NCBI RefSeq assembly: GCF_048564905.1
Contig: NC_132995.1
Coordinates: 9,436,501 to 9,500,500 of the forward strand
Direction of reading: 5' to 3'
DNA length: 64,000 bases
Source: Vicugna pacos
Taxonomy: Eukaryota; Chordata; Mammalia; Artiodactyla; Camelidae
Shown here: positions 33,350 to 44,094 of the stretch, one piece after another
Layout: every line of letters starts with the position of its first letter
How positions within the stretch are numbered: the first letter of the stretch is position 1
The notes under the pieces: model-generated
Databases searched by the model: none
Seen by the model: only the letters and a program-made list of their open reading frames with translations
Told to the model about the DNA's origin: nothing
Translations under genes and position numbers: made by a program

Positions 33350-36300
33350 GGTGGCCTTGGGCAAGTCAGTTTCCTTGTCTGTCCACTGGGGATGATGATA
33401 GAGTTATTGGTGATGAGAAAATGCAGGTAAAGCTCTTAAAACGGTCCTTGGCACATAATAAATGCCCTATTTATTTATTTATTATTGGTAATTGAATCCA
33501 TTGGCTGGTTCTGTGATGGGCAGCGTTGAGGACCCAGCAATGACTGAGACAGCCTCATCCTTGCCTTCCTGGGGTGGGCGGTCCAAGGGGAAGAGAGACT
33601 TCCCTAGACAGTGATGACTCTGAGTGAGCAAGGCTGGGATGGGGGAGCCCAGAAGGGGTGCCTGAATCTGGGGGTGGTATGTAGGTGGTTGCAGAGGGCT
33701 TCTTGGAAGAGAGGAGGGCTGAGCTGTGCCCTGGAGTTTCAGAGGGAAAATGACTGGCCCAAAGTTACAGCGGCAGAGCTGGGCTTTTACACGAGGTCTA
33801 TCTGACTCCAAAACTACCTCGACTGTTTCTTAATCATCATTTTGGTGATTCCCTGACCTGGGGCTTCACTTGGTTCCTTTCTCATCAGTACCTGAGTTAT
33901 TGTTACTGAAGATTTCTCTTTAACTTGACTCACTGGTTCTGTTTTACCCTCATCCTAAACCATCAGTCCTGAAGTCCCAAGTTTTCTGAAATGATGAGAG
34001 TTGCCTTTGTCTGGGTGCTGTATGCCAGGCATTGTTCCAGGCACTTAACCTTTCATGAGTCATTCATGCAAGGCTTGGAACAGTTCCTGGCATCTAAGTG
34101 AAAAGGTAATGTCAGCTCTTATTCATCGTCAGAGTGAGCTCCCTTTCACAGCTGAGGAACTTGAACAATTGTACTCAATTGCCAAGAGGAAGGCCTGACT
34201 CCCTGGTGCTCAGGAAAATGACCGCAGGATTCCATGACAATGCCCAAGGGCAACTGGCCCCACGGGGAAAGCCCTCCACTACGGGGTATCAGGATCCCTG
34301 CCTCCCAGTCTGTCTATTTCAACTCTTCCTCCCCAAAGGGAGTAGTCGCTAGCTCACATGGGCTTCTGTTCTAAGCAATTCACCTGATAAACTCCCAGGA
34401 CCCTCAGGATAGCTTTCTGAAGGCAGCAGTATTTTTACTAAGCCTATTTTACAGATGAGGAAAGGAGGTTCTGAGAGGAAACCCCTTGCCCAGGCTGGTA
34501 GTGGCTAGCTGGGGTCCAAACCCAGGTCCCCGGGCTTCCTAGACCCCTCCCTCTCCCCCCACCCCGTACTCGCATCAGCCCCCACCTTCCCCCACACAGC
34601 ATTCCCAGCCTCTCCATCCCCTCTGCTCTCAGTCTCCCAAGGTCTTACTCCCCATGATCGCTACTCTCTTCTGGTCCTCCAGCCCCTCCCCTTTCTAACC
34701 TCCCCCTCTGCATCCCCCCTGCCCCCATCATTGCCCTACATCCTTTTGTGCCCGCAGAATCACTGCTCTGGAGGGAATCTCACTCCCTTCCGGCTATCCC
34801 CACCCTGTGCTTACCTCTCTACGTACCGCACCCCACCCCACCCCTGCGCCACGCCCTTCCCTTTCGTCCCCAGTCATCCCGGCTCACCCAGCACCCGGAG
34901 CCAGGTTCGGGCGCTCCTGCCGCCTTGAGGGAACATGGCGAACTGGCAGGTGTAGTTGGCCTCATCCTCTGCGCCCAACCCCCGCAAGGCCAGCGACGCG
35001 TCCCGCAGCTCCTCTCCTGGCTTGGCGGCCACAAACTCCAACCGCCCGGGCTCGGGGAAACTGGGGCCCTGGGTAGGGTGGAAGACTGCCACGCTGCGGA
35101 TGGCCTCCGTCGGCTTCTGCCGGGTCCAAGTCACCTGAGTCACTGTCACTTTATCCTCCATGAGCTGTAATTTGCATGGCAGCTTCACGGTGTCGCCCAG
35201 GAAGCCGTGCACCTGGGCAGGGGCCAGTACACTGACCACCTCAGTCTCTGTGGGGAAACACGGGGCGGGTCACACCCGGGTGTCCCTGATCTGAATGGGG
35301 AGGGGCGACCAGGAGGTCGCTTGCCTGGGGCCTGGAGCCCCTTGGTTGGGAGCGTGTAGGGGGGGTGGGGTGGGAATCATTCTGGATCTGGGCAGCAGCA
35401 AGGGTTAGCGGGGCTGGACTGGGTTTGCAACCAGGCCCACGCCCCTTCGAAGGGCTGTTATTACCGTATTTCCTCTATGTCAGCATCATCATTTAAAATA
35501 TTGTGGTCACTATTGTGGTTAAAAAACTTAAAATTGCCATTTAAATAATTTAAAAGTACCATCTTGCAGTGGCAGTAAGTACATTCATGATGTTGTGCAA
35601 CCATCATCACTTTCTAGTTACAAAACTTTTTTCATCACCCTAGAGACATCGATTTTAAGAGGCACTGGGGATGCTGTCATTTACAGCACGACTCACTGTC
35701 AATGGTTACAGCATCTCTGATTTAAAGGTCTGAAAATGGGAAGAAACTCAAGGTCTCAGAATCCATGAAATATGATATTATGATTACTCTCCGTGGTCTG
35801 GAGGTAGGAAAATATTTGTAGGGGATCTTGGCACAAGAAGGGAGGTGATGATAGCCCTAGGGTTTTGAATCCCTTCCAGATTTCTGCTGTGAGGCTTCAG
35901 GCAGATTACTTAACCTCTCTGATTCTTTTTCCCAGTTTGTAAAATAGGACTAGTAACAGTAAACATTCACAAGTTGCTTACACATATCAGGGACTGTTCT
36001 GAGTGCTTCTCATGTCTCCCAGCATTTAGTCCTTAAATAGCTCCTCGAGGCAAACACTATGGTCAGCCCAACTTTAGAGAGGGGGGAAACAAGTCTTTTA
36101 ATGCAGGTCATATACAGTGGGCAAGTGGAAGAGGTGGGATTTGAACCTAGGGTACTCCTGACCTCTAATCCACCAGACTTCATATGAAAATCTTTCTTCC
36201 TAGGGCTCCAACATATAGTAGGTCCTCAATACTCGTTGGCTTTTCTTGATATTGATAAACACAATGCTGTGCATTCTTATAAATAATAATAAGGATGAGG

Positions 36301-37796
36301 AGGAGGTGAGAAGGAATTAAGTTCTTTCAATCTTGGTCCTGCTACTCATTCACTAGCTGTGACCTTTGTGCCAGTGGTTTCACTCCTCTGAGCCTCAGTC
36401 TCCTCATCTGTAAAGTGGGAGTGGTTATAACTTGACAGGGTGTTGTGAGGACTAAAGGATGAAATTTCTGGAAAGCATATGCCCAGCACGCTATAAAGAC
36501 CAATATCATAAGTATTGTTATGAAGAAGAGGAGGCTGGGAGGTAGTGGGCAGGGGTGCTAGGAGCTTGCTGTGTGGAAGAAGGGCATGGTCTGGACTCAA
36601 GGGGATTGTGGGGTGGTGAGCATGCCAGTCTAGGTTCGGATGCCAGCTCCACCGTTGATGTGCTGTGCTGCTCTGAGCGAGTGAGTCTCCTCTGATGGCA
36701 AGGCCACTATGAGGATGAAATTGGGTGAAATGACCTTTCTCTGGGCTTGTTGCCTGTGTAATAGCCAGGTCCAAGCTCCTAATGTGTGCCAGGCGCTGGG
36801 CTGCTCCCTTAAGCAAGGCTGTCTCCAACCCTCTCCACAGTCCATGGGGCACACATTAGTATTTTCATCCCCGTTGGATCGAAGGGCAAGTGAGCTTTGG
36901 AAGGTCAAACTACTCGCCTAGGCTGACCAGCAAGCAAGGGGCAGAGCATGGGACCTTTGGGAAATGAGGACACGAAGGAGTCTACACTCAATACTACTGT
37001 TCTTCACATGAATGGTCGCTATCATCATTACTGTCTTCTGGAGTGCATTGACCTAGCTCAGCATCATCCCAAGACACAGCCTTACAAGGTAGGTACAATT
37101 CCCCCCCGACTCCAAGACCCCCAACACACATTTTGTGCAAACAGAGAGCTTAGGTCACTTTCCTGAGCTCACACAAGTATTAAATGTCAAAAGCTATTTT
37201 GAACCCGGGGCCGTCTGACATCAGAGCTGTATCCCCAATACTTGGAACGCTGCCCCACACATAGTAGGTACTCAGTAAACGTGTGTGGGATGAATGCATG
37301 CACGAACGAACGAACGGCCACGTCCTTAGAGCCACACATTTGGGGTCAAAGGGGAACGGGGTTCTGTGCCGCTGCCCCTCTTTCCCCCATGCAGCATCCT
37401 CTCTCACCGGCAGCGGGCTGTTGGCAGCCGGGGAGAAGGGTTTGCGAGTAGTGAGCAGGGTGAGCAGGTTCGCCAGGTGCCGTGCCAGGGCACAGCACAC
37501 CCACTTTATTTTACCCCGAGGCTGACCGAAGTCTGGCTGCTTTTCCGGGAAGCTCGCTGAAGGGTCCGACTCCGGCCCGGCATCCCTCCATCCCTGGGGC
37601 GGAGCGGATCGGGGAGGACGGCGCTCTCAGCCTCGGGGAACGCAGGGGACCGAGTGCCCGGGCTGGTGAAGAGGGAGGAGGGGAGCAGGGGCAGCCCGGC
37701 CGCGCGGGGTCACTCACCGGCTCCCGTGCGCCACCAGAACAGAGACAGCAGGGGTATCAGCAGCCGTGGCCAAGCTAAGAGAACGGCTTGAGCCAT
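23040..37796 (-). CDS. PVR: PVR (CD155, nectin-like 5), complete coding exons
   Basis: Nectin-like surface adhesion protein. It is known as a ligand of CD226, TIGIT and CD96 on NK and T cells, and in primates as the poliovirus receptor. Eight coding exons (79, 360, 306, 118, 149, 123, 32 and 72 nt) join in frame to 412 residues; human PVR has 417. The order is signal peptide 1-26, IgV domain 27-146, first C2 domain 147-248, second C2 domain about 249-337, membrane helix about 352-371, and cytoplasmic tail 372-412 carrying an ITIM-like VSYSTV (Y393). The family 'key' motif A-x6-G (AVFHPTQG) is present in the V domain. The start lies in a CpG island. The neighbours IGSF23 and CEACAM19 are as in human. 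I see no frameshift or premature stop. Confidence 0.97.
23160..23690 (+). mobile_element. L1 fragment (sense)
   Basis: cccaaagaggaacacaccaaagcgcacagtaatcaaattgac and ttttcagcagaaactctacaggccagaagggagtggcatgatg are L1 sequence. Many stops; non-functional. It lies in PVR intron 7, next to exon 8. Confidence 0.85.
23690..24005 (-). mobile_element. L1 ORF2 fragment (antisense)
   Basis: On the minus strand it encodes an ORF2p-like piece with [20 protein letters not shown] and [20 protein letters not shown]. Truncated at both ends. Confidence 0.9.
24010..25130 (+). mobile_element. L1 3' fragments, rearranged
   Basis: A short antisense piece (24050-24180, ttctttatccattcatctattattgatg) is followed by sense L1 sequence with 'cagctattccactcctaggcatctacccaagagaagtgaaaac' and a 3' end near 25125. 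All lies within PVR intron 7. Confidence 0.75.
25534..25565 (-). CDS. PVR: PVR exon 7 (32-nt cytoplasmic microexon)
   Basis: Acceptor CTTCCCCAG and donor GTAAGTG enclose 32 nt encoding [11 protein letters not shown]. It takes phase 1 to phase 0, as the model needs. The human equivalent ends ASASANG, so the SANG end is shared. It is too short for ORF searches and was found by splice signals and phase. Confidence 0.85.
25566..27331. other. PVR intron 6
   Basis: MIR copies at about 25785-25915, 26575-26760 and 27080-27270, and an L2/MIR-like copy at about 26255-26500. Nothing else recognised. Confidence 0.55.
27332..27454 (-). CDS. PVR: PVR exon 6 (transmembrane segment)
   Basis: A 123-nt phase 1-1 exon behind the strong acceptor TTTTCCTGCAG. 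A short stalk ([14 protein letters not shown]) is followed by a hydrophobic run of 20 residues at 352-371 and the basic stop-transfer segment RWRCR. Because the exon is symmetric, skipping it would keep the frame. Confidence 0.94.
27455..28514. other. PVR intron 5
   Basis: An old MER-like repeat at about 27660-27910 (gtgattggttcatagcggg... gaatgaagtcagcatag) and an AT-rich stretch at 27990-28150. The rest looks unique. Confidence 0.5.
28515..28663 (-). CDS. PVR: PVR exon 5 (second C2-type domain, second half)
   Basis: A 149-nt exon, phase 2 to 1. It encodes [33 protein letters not shown] and QAELTVLV. The INTT sequon and the second domain cysteine are retained. Confidence 0.96.
30130..30580 (+). 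mobile_element. L1 3' ends (sense)
   Basis: gtgtgggtttttgagtgtttgctggacaattcttacaacttttctgtatgtttgaaaaatc and, after it, a second 3'-end-like piece ending gtccaataaaaattat. Both resemble old L1 tails. Confidence 0.55.
30608..30746 (-). mobile_element. Camelid Vic-1-type SINE, antisense, with perfect target repeats
   Basis: Exact 13-base duplication TCTTCCCTCACTT at 30595-30607 and 30747-30759. The SINE body reads gaggtactggggattaaacccaggacctcatgcatgctaagc. Confidence 0.95.
31315..31432 (-). CDS. PVR: PVR exon 4 (second C2-type domain, first half)
   Basis: A 118-nt exon, phase 1 to 2. It encodes [20 protein letters not shown] and [20 protein letters not shown], close to human [16 protein letters not shown] and [15 protein letters not shown]. 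Confidence 0.96.
31433..32730. other. PVR intron 3
   Basis: The first 500 bases are unremarkable. From about 31955 the intron is a diverged minisatellite (separate entry) that reaches to within about 40 bases of the exon 3 donor. Confidence 0.7.
31955..32690. repeat. Diverged minisatellite, about 35-bp units
   Basis: About 20 occurrences of a (C/T)CAGTGTAGACA-like core, for example at 32112, 32166, 32304, 32350, 32587 and 32670. They are separated by 20-45 bases with frequent AGGG(A)AGCC before and GTGGGG after the core. Units are strongly diverged and of uneven length, so the array is old. Open frames through it are repeat artefacts. Confidence 0.75.
32731..33036 (-). CDS. PVR: PVR exon 3 (first C2-type Ig domain)
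   Basis: A 306-nt phase 1-1 exon (acceptor TATCCCCAG, donor T|GTGAGTG). It encodes [10 protein letters not shown] at the start, [16 protein letters not shown], and [16 protein letters not shown] with a glycosylation sequon. The human exon reads [16 protein letters not shown] and KNVTCKVEHESFEKP. Confidence 0.96.
33160..33265 (+). mobile_element. Camelid Vic-1-type SINE, sense
   Basis: ttggggagggtgtagctcagtggtagagcgcatgcctagcacacataaggtcctgggttcaatcctcagtacctcc, with intact A and B boxes and an AAATAAATAAA tail. Confidence 0.93.
33301..33348. repeat. (TA)n microsatellite
   Basis: About 24 uninterrupted TA units shortly after the SINE tail. Probably length-variable between individuals. Confidence 0.95.
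34888..35247 (-). CDS. PVR: PVR exon 2 (IgV domain)
   Basis: A 360-nt phase 1-1 exon (acceptor CCCCACAG, donor G|GTGAGC). It carries the disulphide cysteines in VKLPCKL and NYTCQF, the conserved core TWTRQ, the key motif [10 protein letters not shown], the [14 protein letters not shown] strand and [15 protein letters not shown]. The human motif TFPQG reads MFPQG here. Confidence 0.97.
35248..37717. other. PVR intron 1
   Basis: An old L1 piece at about 35500-35640 (gtacattcatgatgttgtgcaaccatcatcac). MIR copies at about 35870-36050, 36340-36530 and 36620-36750. A CGAA tetranucleotide repeat lies near 37301. The CpG island begins near 37490. Confidence 0.55.
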
Positions 37797-38060
37797 GCTG
37801 GGCGCGCCGCCTTCTCCACTAACCCGGCGTCCGCTCGCTGTGGCCGCGCCGCCGCCGGCGGCCCTGATTCCGCCGCTCCTGCCCGGGAATCGCGGCCGCG
37901 CTCCGCCGCCGGGGCCTGGGGGCAGGGAGGGGAAGTTCGGCTTCTTCCCTCCGCAGACTGGCTTAGAGGAAGACTAGGGCGCCCGGTCCCCGCCCGGCTC
38001 CTGGTGCGCAGGCTGAGTCCCTCCCTCCGCGCCTGCGCTGACACTTGTCATCGAATTCCG
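37490..38060 (-). promoter_or_regulatory. CpG-island promoter of PVR
   Basis: GC-rich sequence with very many CpGs surrounds PVR exon 1, densest at about 37800-37940 with GCCGCGCCGCCGCC-type runs. I see no clear TATA box. This is the expected CpG-island promoter type for PVR. The transcription start is presumably within a few hundred bases above 37796. Confidence 0.8.
37718..37796 (-). CDS. PVR: PVR exon 1 (signal peptide)
   Basis: Encodes [20 protein letters not shown] and then WWRTGA, 26 residues plus one base, with donor G|GTGAGTG. It is a typical hydrophobic leader, similar to human [20 protein letters not shown]. Confidence 0.95.
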
Positions 38061-39506
38061 GTGACAGGACAGTCAGTGAGATGGGAGAGAACTGAGAGTT
38101 CAGAGAGAGACCCAGAGAGCCATCTACTCGGACATAGAGCTTGGGAGACTTCCTGGTCCCCACCTGGCCTGCTAGTGACTCTGACCCTTGTTCTGTGACA
38201 TCCTTATATCCTTTGAGAAAATACCCTCTGGGCTTTGGCCAGTTTGAGGGGTTCTGTTTCCTGCTGCCCTCTCCATCTTGGCACAGCCGTGGGTGAGTGC
38301 GTGGCTCCGATGCTTGGTGTTTTTCACTCTGGATGTATGTGGGTGAGTTTCTGAATAGAACTGTTGAGGCTGGTCTCTGGGAAATCTCTGAATTTTCTGA
38401 CACTCTTTTTCTGGGCCACTGAGTTATTTCCGAATTGGGAACCTGTGGCAGCTTCTGTGTTCCTCCCCTGGACCATGATGTCACCTTCGGGAGTTCCCCT
38501 CCTCCCAGGGCTCCCGGCTATGGCTACTGTGGTTTCAGCAGCCTCCTCTCGGGCTCTGGATGGTCAGAGGCTGCCTCGTCCCCTCGCCAGTGTTTGGACT
38601 TGAGATTTAGAGCTCACTTCACCCCATATTCTGTCTCTTCCCCACCAGGCATCTGACTTCTTGGTGACAGGAATGGGGCCTCTGTCTGAAAACAAACAAT
38701 GAGAGCCTTGGTCCTGAACAATTCTGTGCAATGGCAATGATATAGGTTCTGTTACTGAAGCTCAAAAGTGGGGGTCAAGGCAGGGCTGAGGGGCAGGGAT
38801 GGGGCAAAGGTTAGGGATGAAGTCAAAGATGGGATCAAGAAAAGGGCAGATCTCAGGGATAGGGCTTGGGTGTGGTGAGGGTCAGTAGGAGGGAGAGGGC
38901 CTTTGGTGGCTGGTATTCCCAGGGTAAAAAACCTTTGAGTCAGTAAATACTTGGGAAGGCCAAAAGGTCCAGGCTGTCAAAATTGCTGAATTAAATAAAA
39001 TGTCTTATTGCAGGTCTGGATGAGGCTGGATGAGAATGTGCTGGAGGGAGATTAGTGCCAGTCGGAAAGGGTGGATTGAGTCAAGGAGCTGTCTGGTTCC
39101 CCTGACAGCCTCTCCCCTGGCCACTCCCCACCTCTGAGCCCTGAGGGGCGGTCTGGGGTTTCACTGAAGCCACCCACCTCTGGTTCCCACAGCTCCCGGG
39201 GCTCTCTCCCCATGGCCTTTTGCTCTTTGTATTCATTCAATCAGTGCATGTTTATTAAACACCCACTGTGTGCTTGGCCCTGTCCTATGCACTGAAGATA
39301 CAGCAGTGAGCAAGAGACAAAATTCCTGCCCTCCTGGAGGTCCCGTGCTGGATGGGACTTGGGGAGAGAAAGATAATTTTTTAAAAATGTAGACAGGTAC
39401 TATACATACCAGGGAATTGTAAAAGCTGTGAAAAAAAATAAGACACAGTAAGGAGACAAGGAAGAACTTCTTCAATATTCCTCCTTTGTGGCTGCCCAAC
39501 ACTTTT

Positions 39507-39645
39507 TTTGGGGGGGGGTAACTAGATTTATTTATTTATTTACTACTACAATTATTGTTTTTAATGGAGATACTGGGGATTGAACCCAGGACCTTGTGCA
39601 TGCTAAGCATGTGCTCTACCACTGAGCTATACCCTCCCCACCCAC
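39507..39645 (-). mobile_element. Young camelid Vic-1-type SINE, antisense
   Basis: Bounded by a perfect 20-base target-site duplication, TGTGGCTGCCCAACACTTTT, at 39487-39506 and 39646-39665. Full-length body with intact box sequences. Confidence 0.97.
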
Positions 39646-39868
39646 TGTGGCTGCCCAACACTTTTGACTCTCCCTTTTCTAGCTTCTTCTATGTATTCTT
39701 CCTTCCCAAGGTAGAAACAAAAAAACCTTCACAGCTTTGTGCTTCTTGATGCAGGTGTGAGCCTGTGCACTAGGTGTCATCAATTGACTTGCATTTGGAG
39801 GGGACCACATGAGCCGGTTCTGAGCAGATGTTTTAAGGCTGTGGCCTGGCTCATCCATTGTTCTTCTT

Positions 39869-40003
39869 CTTTTTTTGGTGGGGGGGGGCGGGTAACTAGG
39901 TTTGTTTATTTATTTATTTATAATGGAGGTGCTGGGGACTGAACCCAGGACCTTGTGCATGCTAAGCACGTGCTCTACCACTTGACCTAAATCCTCCCCT
40001 CTG
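39869..40003 (-). mobile_element. Camelid Vic-1-type SINE, antisense
   Basis: 11-base duplication TTGTTCTTCTT at 39858-39868 and 40004-40014. Same orientation as its neighbour about 220 bases to the left. Confidence 0.95.
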
Positions 40004-40249
40004 TTGTTCTTCTTTGGTTCCCATAACTGCCTGTACCAGATGGGGCTGCTCCTTCAGCCATGATCGTAGGACAAAGAAGATGTGTGAAGGAGAGCCACAG
40101 CTGACCTGCTGTCAACGTGTAACATGAATGAGGAGTTGATGATTCAAAGCACCAAGATTTGGGGATTGTTTGTTATTGCAGCAAAATCCAGTGAAAGCTG
40201 ACTGATAGAAAAATCCTCTCTGAGATGGGGAGTTGAAACCTAAATGAAG

Positions 40250-40720
40250 TCAGCCCGGCAATTGCCTGGGGATAATTCAGGCCCAGGAAAAAAGCAAGTG
40301 CAAAAGCCCTGAGGCACAAACCTGCTTACTGACTTGACAAAGGGGCCGGTGTGGCTAGAGTGGGAAGAGTGATGGGGGTATAAGGAATAGTTTGGAGAGG
40401 TAGGAAGGGGTCGAATATTATTGGACTGAGTGGCCCATGGTAAGATGTTTACATTTTATGGAGATGGGAAGACTTTGGAGGGTTTTGAGCTGATGTGATC
40501 AGACTTGTGTTTTAATGGGATCCCTCTGGCTGCCATGTTGGGGACAGGCTGTAGGGGGTTGAGGGTTGAAGCCAGTGGGGAAGTGACTGCAGTGGTCCAG
40601 GTGGGAGGTGATGGAGGCTCACCACTGGGTGTGGTGGGGTTGGAGAGAACAAGCGGTTGGATTCTAATGTATTTTGAAGGTAGAGACCCAGGGATTTGCC
40701 AGCAAATTGGATGCAGGGCA
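40250..40720. mobile_element. Old interspersed repeat (L2-like; family unresolved)
   Basis: gtgcaaaagccctgaggc, tggccatgg-like and ggagggttttgagctgatgtgatcagacttgtgttttaatgggatccctctggctgcc form a repeat found widely in placental genomes. I am not certain of its family name. Confidence 0.5.
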
Positions 40721-41119
40721 TGAGGGAAACCTCTCTTTCTCACCGAGGACCCCAAGGTCCTGACCTGGCGGGAGGAGGAGGGCCTTTGACTGAAATGGGG
40801 ACGATGTCAGAAGTGGTAGGTTTGGAAGGAAAAGCAAGTGTGGCTTTTGGACATAACTGCTTGCTTCTGTGCGTCTCCCTGTCAAGATTCTAAATTCCTT
40901 GAGGGTTGGGACCAGTTCTGGACATTTTTCTTTACACAAGTGCTGAAATATCTATTGAAAGAATAAATAAGTGAATGGATGTCTCCAACGGGCCTGTTAC
41001 AATTCCTTGGGGCTCATCCCATGAAAGTCTTGGTTTTCTAACTTCTGCATCCAGGAGAATCACCTGGAAGCTTGTATCATCAAGCAATGGGGAAAATATT
41101 TCCTTATTCTTCTCTCCCA

Positions 41120-41520
41120 CATTGGAAACAATAAATCGTAGCATCATTCTGCCTCTTTCTGCTTTTTACTTGACAATGTATCTTGGTGATCTTTCCATAA
41201 AAGGACAAAACAAGCCGTCTCATGCATTCGTTTGCTTATTCATAGCCATGGAGCATTCCTTTGGATGAACACAGCAAAAATTTTGAACCTGTCCTCAGCA
41301 GATAGCCGTTTCAAATGTTTCCAACTCTTAGCATTGGCAAACGATCCTTCTCTGAGTAACCACATCCACGCCATTTCACACGTGTGCGACAGTATCAGTT
41401 CCATAGGTTCCTAGAAGTGAATTTGCTGGGTCAAAGGGCATGCGTATTTGTGGTCTCGGAGAATGGTGCCAAATTGTCATTCAGTGCTCTTGCCAGCAAA
41501 GTTGGAGTATGGCGGGGTTT
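41120..41520 (-). mobile_element. L1 3' fragment (antisense)
   Basis: tatcttggtgatctttcc, cacgccatttcacacgtgtgcgacag and gtgaatttgctgggtcaaagggcatgcg are old L1 3' sequence reversed. Confidence 0.8.
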
Positions 41521-43492
41521 CCTACCCAGGGTGGCTCATGGTAGTGAACTGAAGCTTTTACAATTTCAGATGTGAAGGTTTGTCACAAAGGGTTTGACGT
41601 AGGAACCTGGAGGCTGGGCAGGAGGGTGGGGAGAGAAAGAGAAGGAGGGAAGGGGAGAGAGAGAAAGGAAGAAAGAAGAGGGGAGGGGGAGAGAGATGGA
41701 GGCTGAGAACGGTGAGGTGGGGGCTTCTGAGTGTGACTCCCTTGGTTCAAATTCCATCTTCACCAACTAACAGCTGGTGATTCTAAGCAACCTGTATGAT
41801 TCTCTTGCCTCCTTTTTCTCACCTGTAAAATAGAGGATCATGAAAACATGAGGTGATGGTTAAATCAGTTATTTAGAAATGAGTTATATGGCTAAAAATG
41901 TTGTTTATTTTTCTGCTCAACAAACAGCAGATATTATTTCTGGCGTCCTGGGGCTTGTAGCACCTTGCTGTGCATCCTGACCAGGAGGCACGTGGGCAGC
42001 AGAGAGCCATAGGGTTGTTTTTTCTTTTTTAATTGAAGTATAATTGATTTACAGTTTTGTGTTGAGCCGCAGAGTTTTGTGCAGGGCAAAGACCTCATGG
42101 CAGCTAAATCTCATATTCCTCACGTGGAAAACAGTGATGAAAACCCCTGTCCTGTCCTCTTTGTGGTGCGGTCGTGGACTGGATAGAGAATGGGGTGGTG
42201 GGGTTGGCGAGGGCAGAGCTTTTACCTTCTGTACTCTGAGGCTGGGTGGGAGAAAACTGGCAGAGAAAGCCCCAAATAACAGCCACCTGCCTGTCCTTCC
42301 CCGAGAGCTACCAGAGGGGGCATGTCCTCTCTCTCACCTCCCACCAGCGCCCCCCTACAACCCTCATATCTTTTGGGGTGTAGTGGTACCTCACAATGGT
42401 TGCTCCCCTCGGTTCTCCCCTTCCAGATCCTACAGTCCTCTCACAACCCAAGGAAGGAAATGAAACCCACATCCTCTCAGTCTACTTCTACCCACTGTGA
42501 GTAATCAGAGCCACACCCTTCAGCACATCCCTGTCATTTGCAGGAAAGAGTCCAGGAACCCTGCGTGACTTGGCCCCTGATGAAAGTCTGCTGTCTCTTC
42601 CTCTCCCCCTTTACACGTCAGCCAGGCGGAAACCCTTGTAGTCCTAAAAAGATCATGTTTGCTCACCTTAAGGCTGGAACATTTTCCCTCTGTTCTTCAC
42701 TGGCTACTCCCACTTTAGGTCATGGCTGAGCCATCCCCTTCTCCAGGAAGCCTTCCAGGAACCTCCCTGCCCCGGGCTGGGCAAATCCCTCCTCTGGTCT
42801 CCCAGAGCCCCCTGAGCCCCACTGTCCCAGCCCTGCCCACTCTGATGTGTCACTCTCTAGGGATAGATTTGTGTCACCCACTGGGCTTTAAGTTCCACAG
42901 AGGCAGATCCCAGGGCTGTGCAACTCACAGCTAGGCAGTGACAATTCAACTTCCTCATCTGTGAAATGGAACTAATAATAGCATCCACTTTCCAGGGTTT
43001 GGGGAAATAAACGGAAAGGATGCATTAAAGCCCTTGAGCGCAGTGTCTGGTAAATATCACCTTCAGGAGATGTGGCTGCTCGTGTTCATCATCTCAGTGT
43101 GTTCTGCAGGACAGCTGGCCCCTCTGCAGGATGCCCTCCTGATCCCCCAGGCTGGATCAGGAGTCCCTTCTGGGCTCCCATGTCCCAGCCCAGACTACTC
43201 TGGGTTGTCACTATCTGGGGGTGCTTCTGTCTCTCCCACTGGACTGTGAGCCCTGGGAGGGCAGGGTGTGGCTCTCACGGCCACCTTTGGGTTCCCAGTA
43301 CTGCCCAGCACAGGGCTCCACACAGACCAGGTGCCAGAGAAAGGTGTGTTGAATGAGTGAATGTATGAATGAATGAATGGCTTTAGTAATTATTTGTTCT
43401 CTGTTATATGTCTTTTATTCCTCCTTCCCACTCTAGCATATACAATTATGTTTTCTAGAAATACTGGAATTTAGAGAAAATTTACTTACTAA

Positions 43493-43550
43493 GTGTGTGT
43501 GTGTGTGTGTGTTTGTCTCTGTGTGTGTAAGAGAGAGAGAGAGAGAGTTT
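43493..43550. repeat. (TG)n and (GA)n microsatellite
   Basis: GTGTGTGT runs followed by GAGAGAGAGAGAGAG. Compound simple repeat. Confidence 0.9.
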
Positions 43551-44000
43551 GAGAGAGGGAAAAGGTTGGGTTGGGTGGAAAGCGGGGTGGGCTGAGGACT
43601 TGGGCAAAGAATGGGCTGGATTTTGGAGGTTGAATCTGTAAACTCTGTGAAAGCAGAGACCAAGTCTGTCTTGTTCATGGCAATATCTCCAGCATCTAGC
43701 ATGGATCCCGACACAGAAGGTGCTCAATAAATATTTCTTGAGTGATTGAATGAGCCAGACATTGTTAAAATACCTATGGAACCTTGCTGTGCCTCTGTAA
43801 TCGTGAGTCACAGTGTATTCTGAGTAGGCCTTGAACTGGGAGTAAGTTCTTTGGGTCCCCCTTAGAGTAGAACACCTGGCTGAAGCGCAGGGGAAGCAAA
43901 CACGGGGCTACTGACTCCACCGTCTAGTCAGACATCAATAATTGATGCAGGCACTCCTTCCGGGCAAGCATGCCAGCAGGCATTAACAGTCCATGGGAAG

Positions 44001-44094
44001 GGTGGGAGGAGGATAATGGCTCAGTGGTAGAGTGTGTGCTTAGCACTCATGAGGTCCTAGGTTCAATCCCCAGTACTTCCATTAAAAAAAAAAT
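44001..44094 (+). mobile_element. Camelid Vic-1-type SINE, sense
   Basis: gtgggaggaggataatggctcagtggtagagtgtgtgcttagcactcatgaggtcctaggttcaatccccagtacttcc plus poly(A). Slightly diverged A box. Confidence 0.9.

Larger units (their letters stand above)
33037..34887. other. PVR intron 2
   Basis: Contains a SINE at 33160-33265, a (TA)n run at 33301-33348, a MIR at about 33350-33475, and an L2/MIR-like repeat at about 33490-33720. From about 34560 to 34860 the sequence is pyrimidine-rich. Confidence 0.6.

Noticed and set aside
37963-38484. 173-codon minus-strand open frame upstream of PVR
   Set aside because: Lies in the promoter and 5' flank with no known domain. It is not needed for the PVR model.
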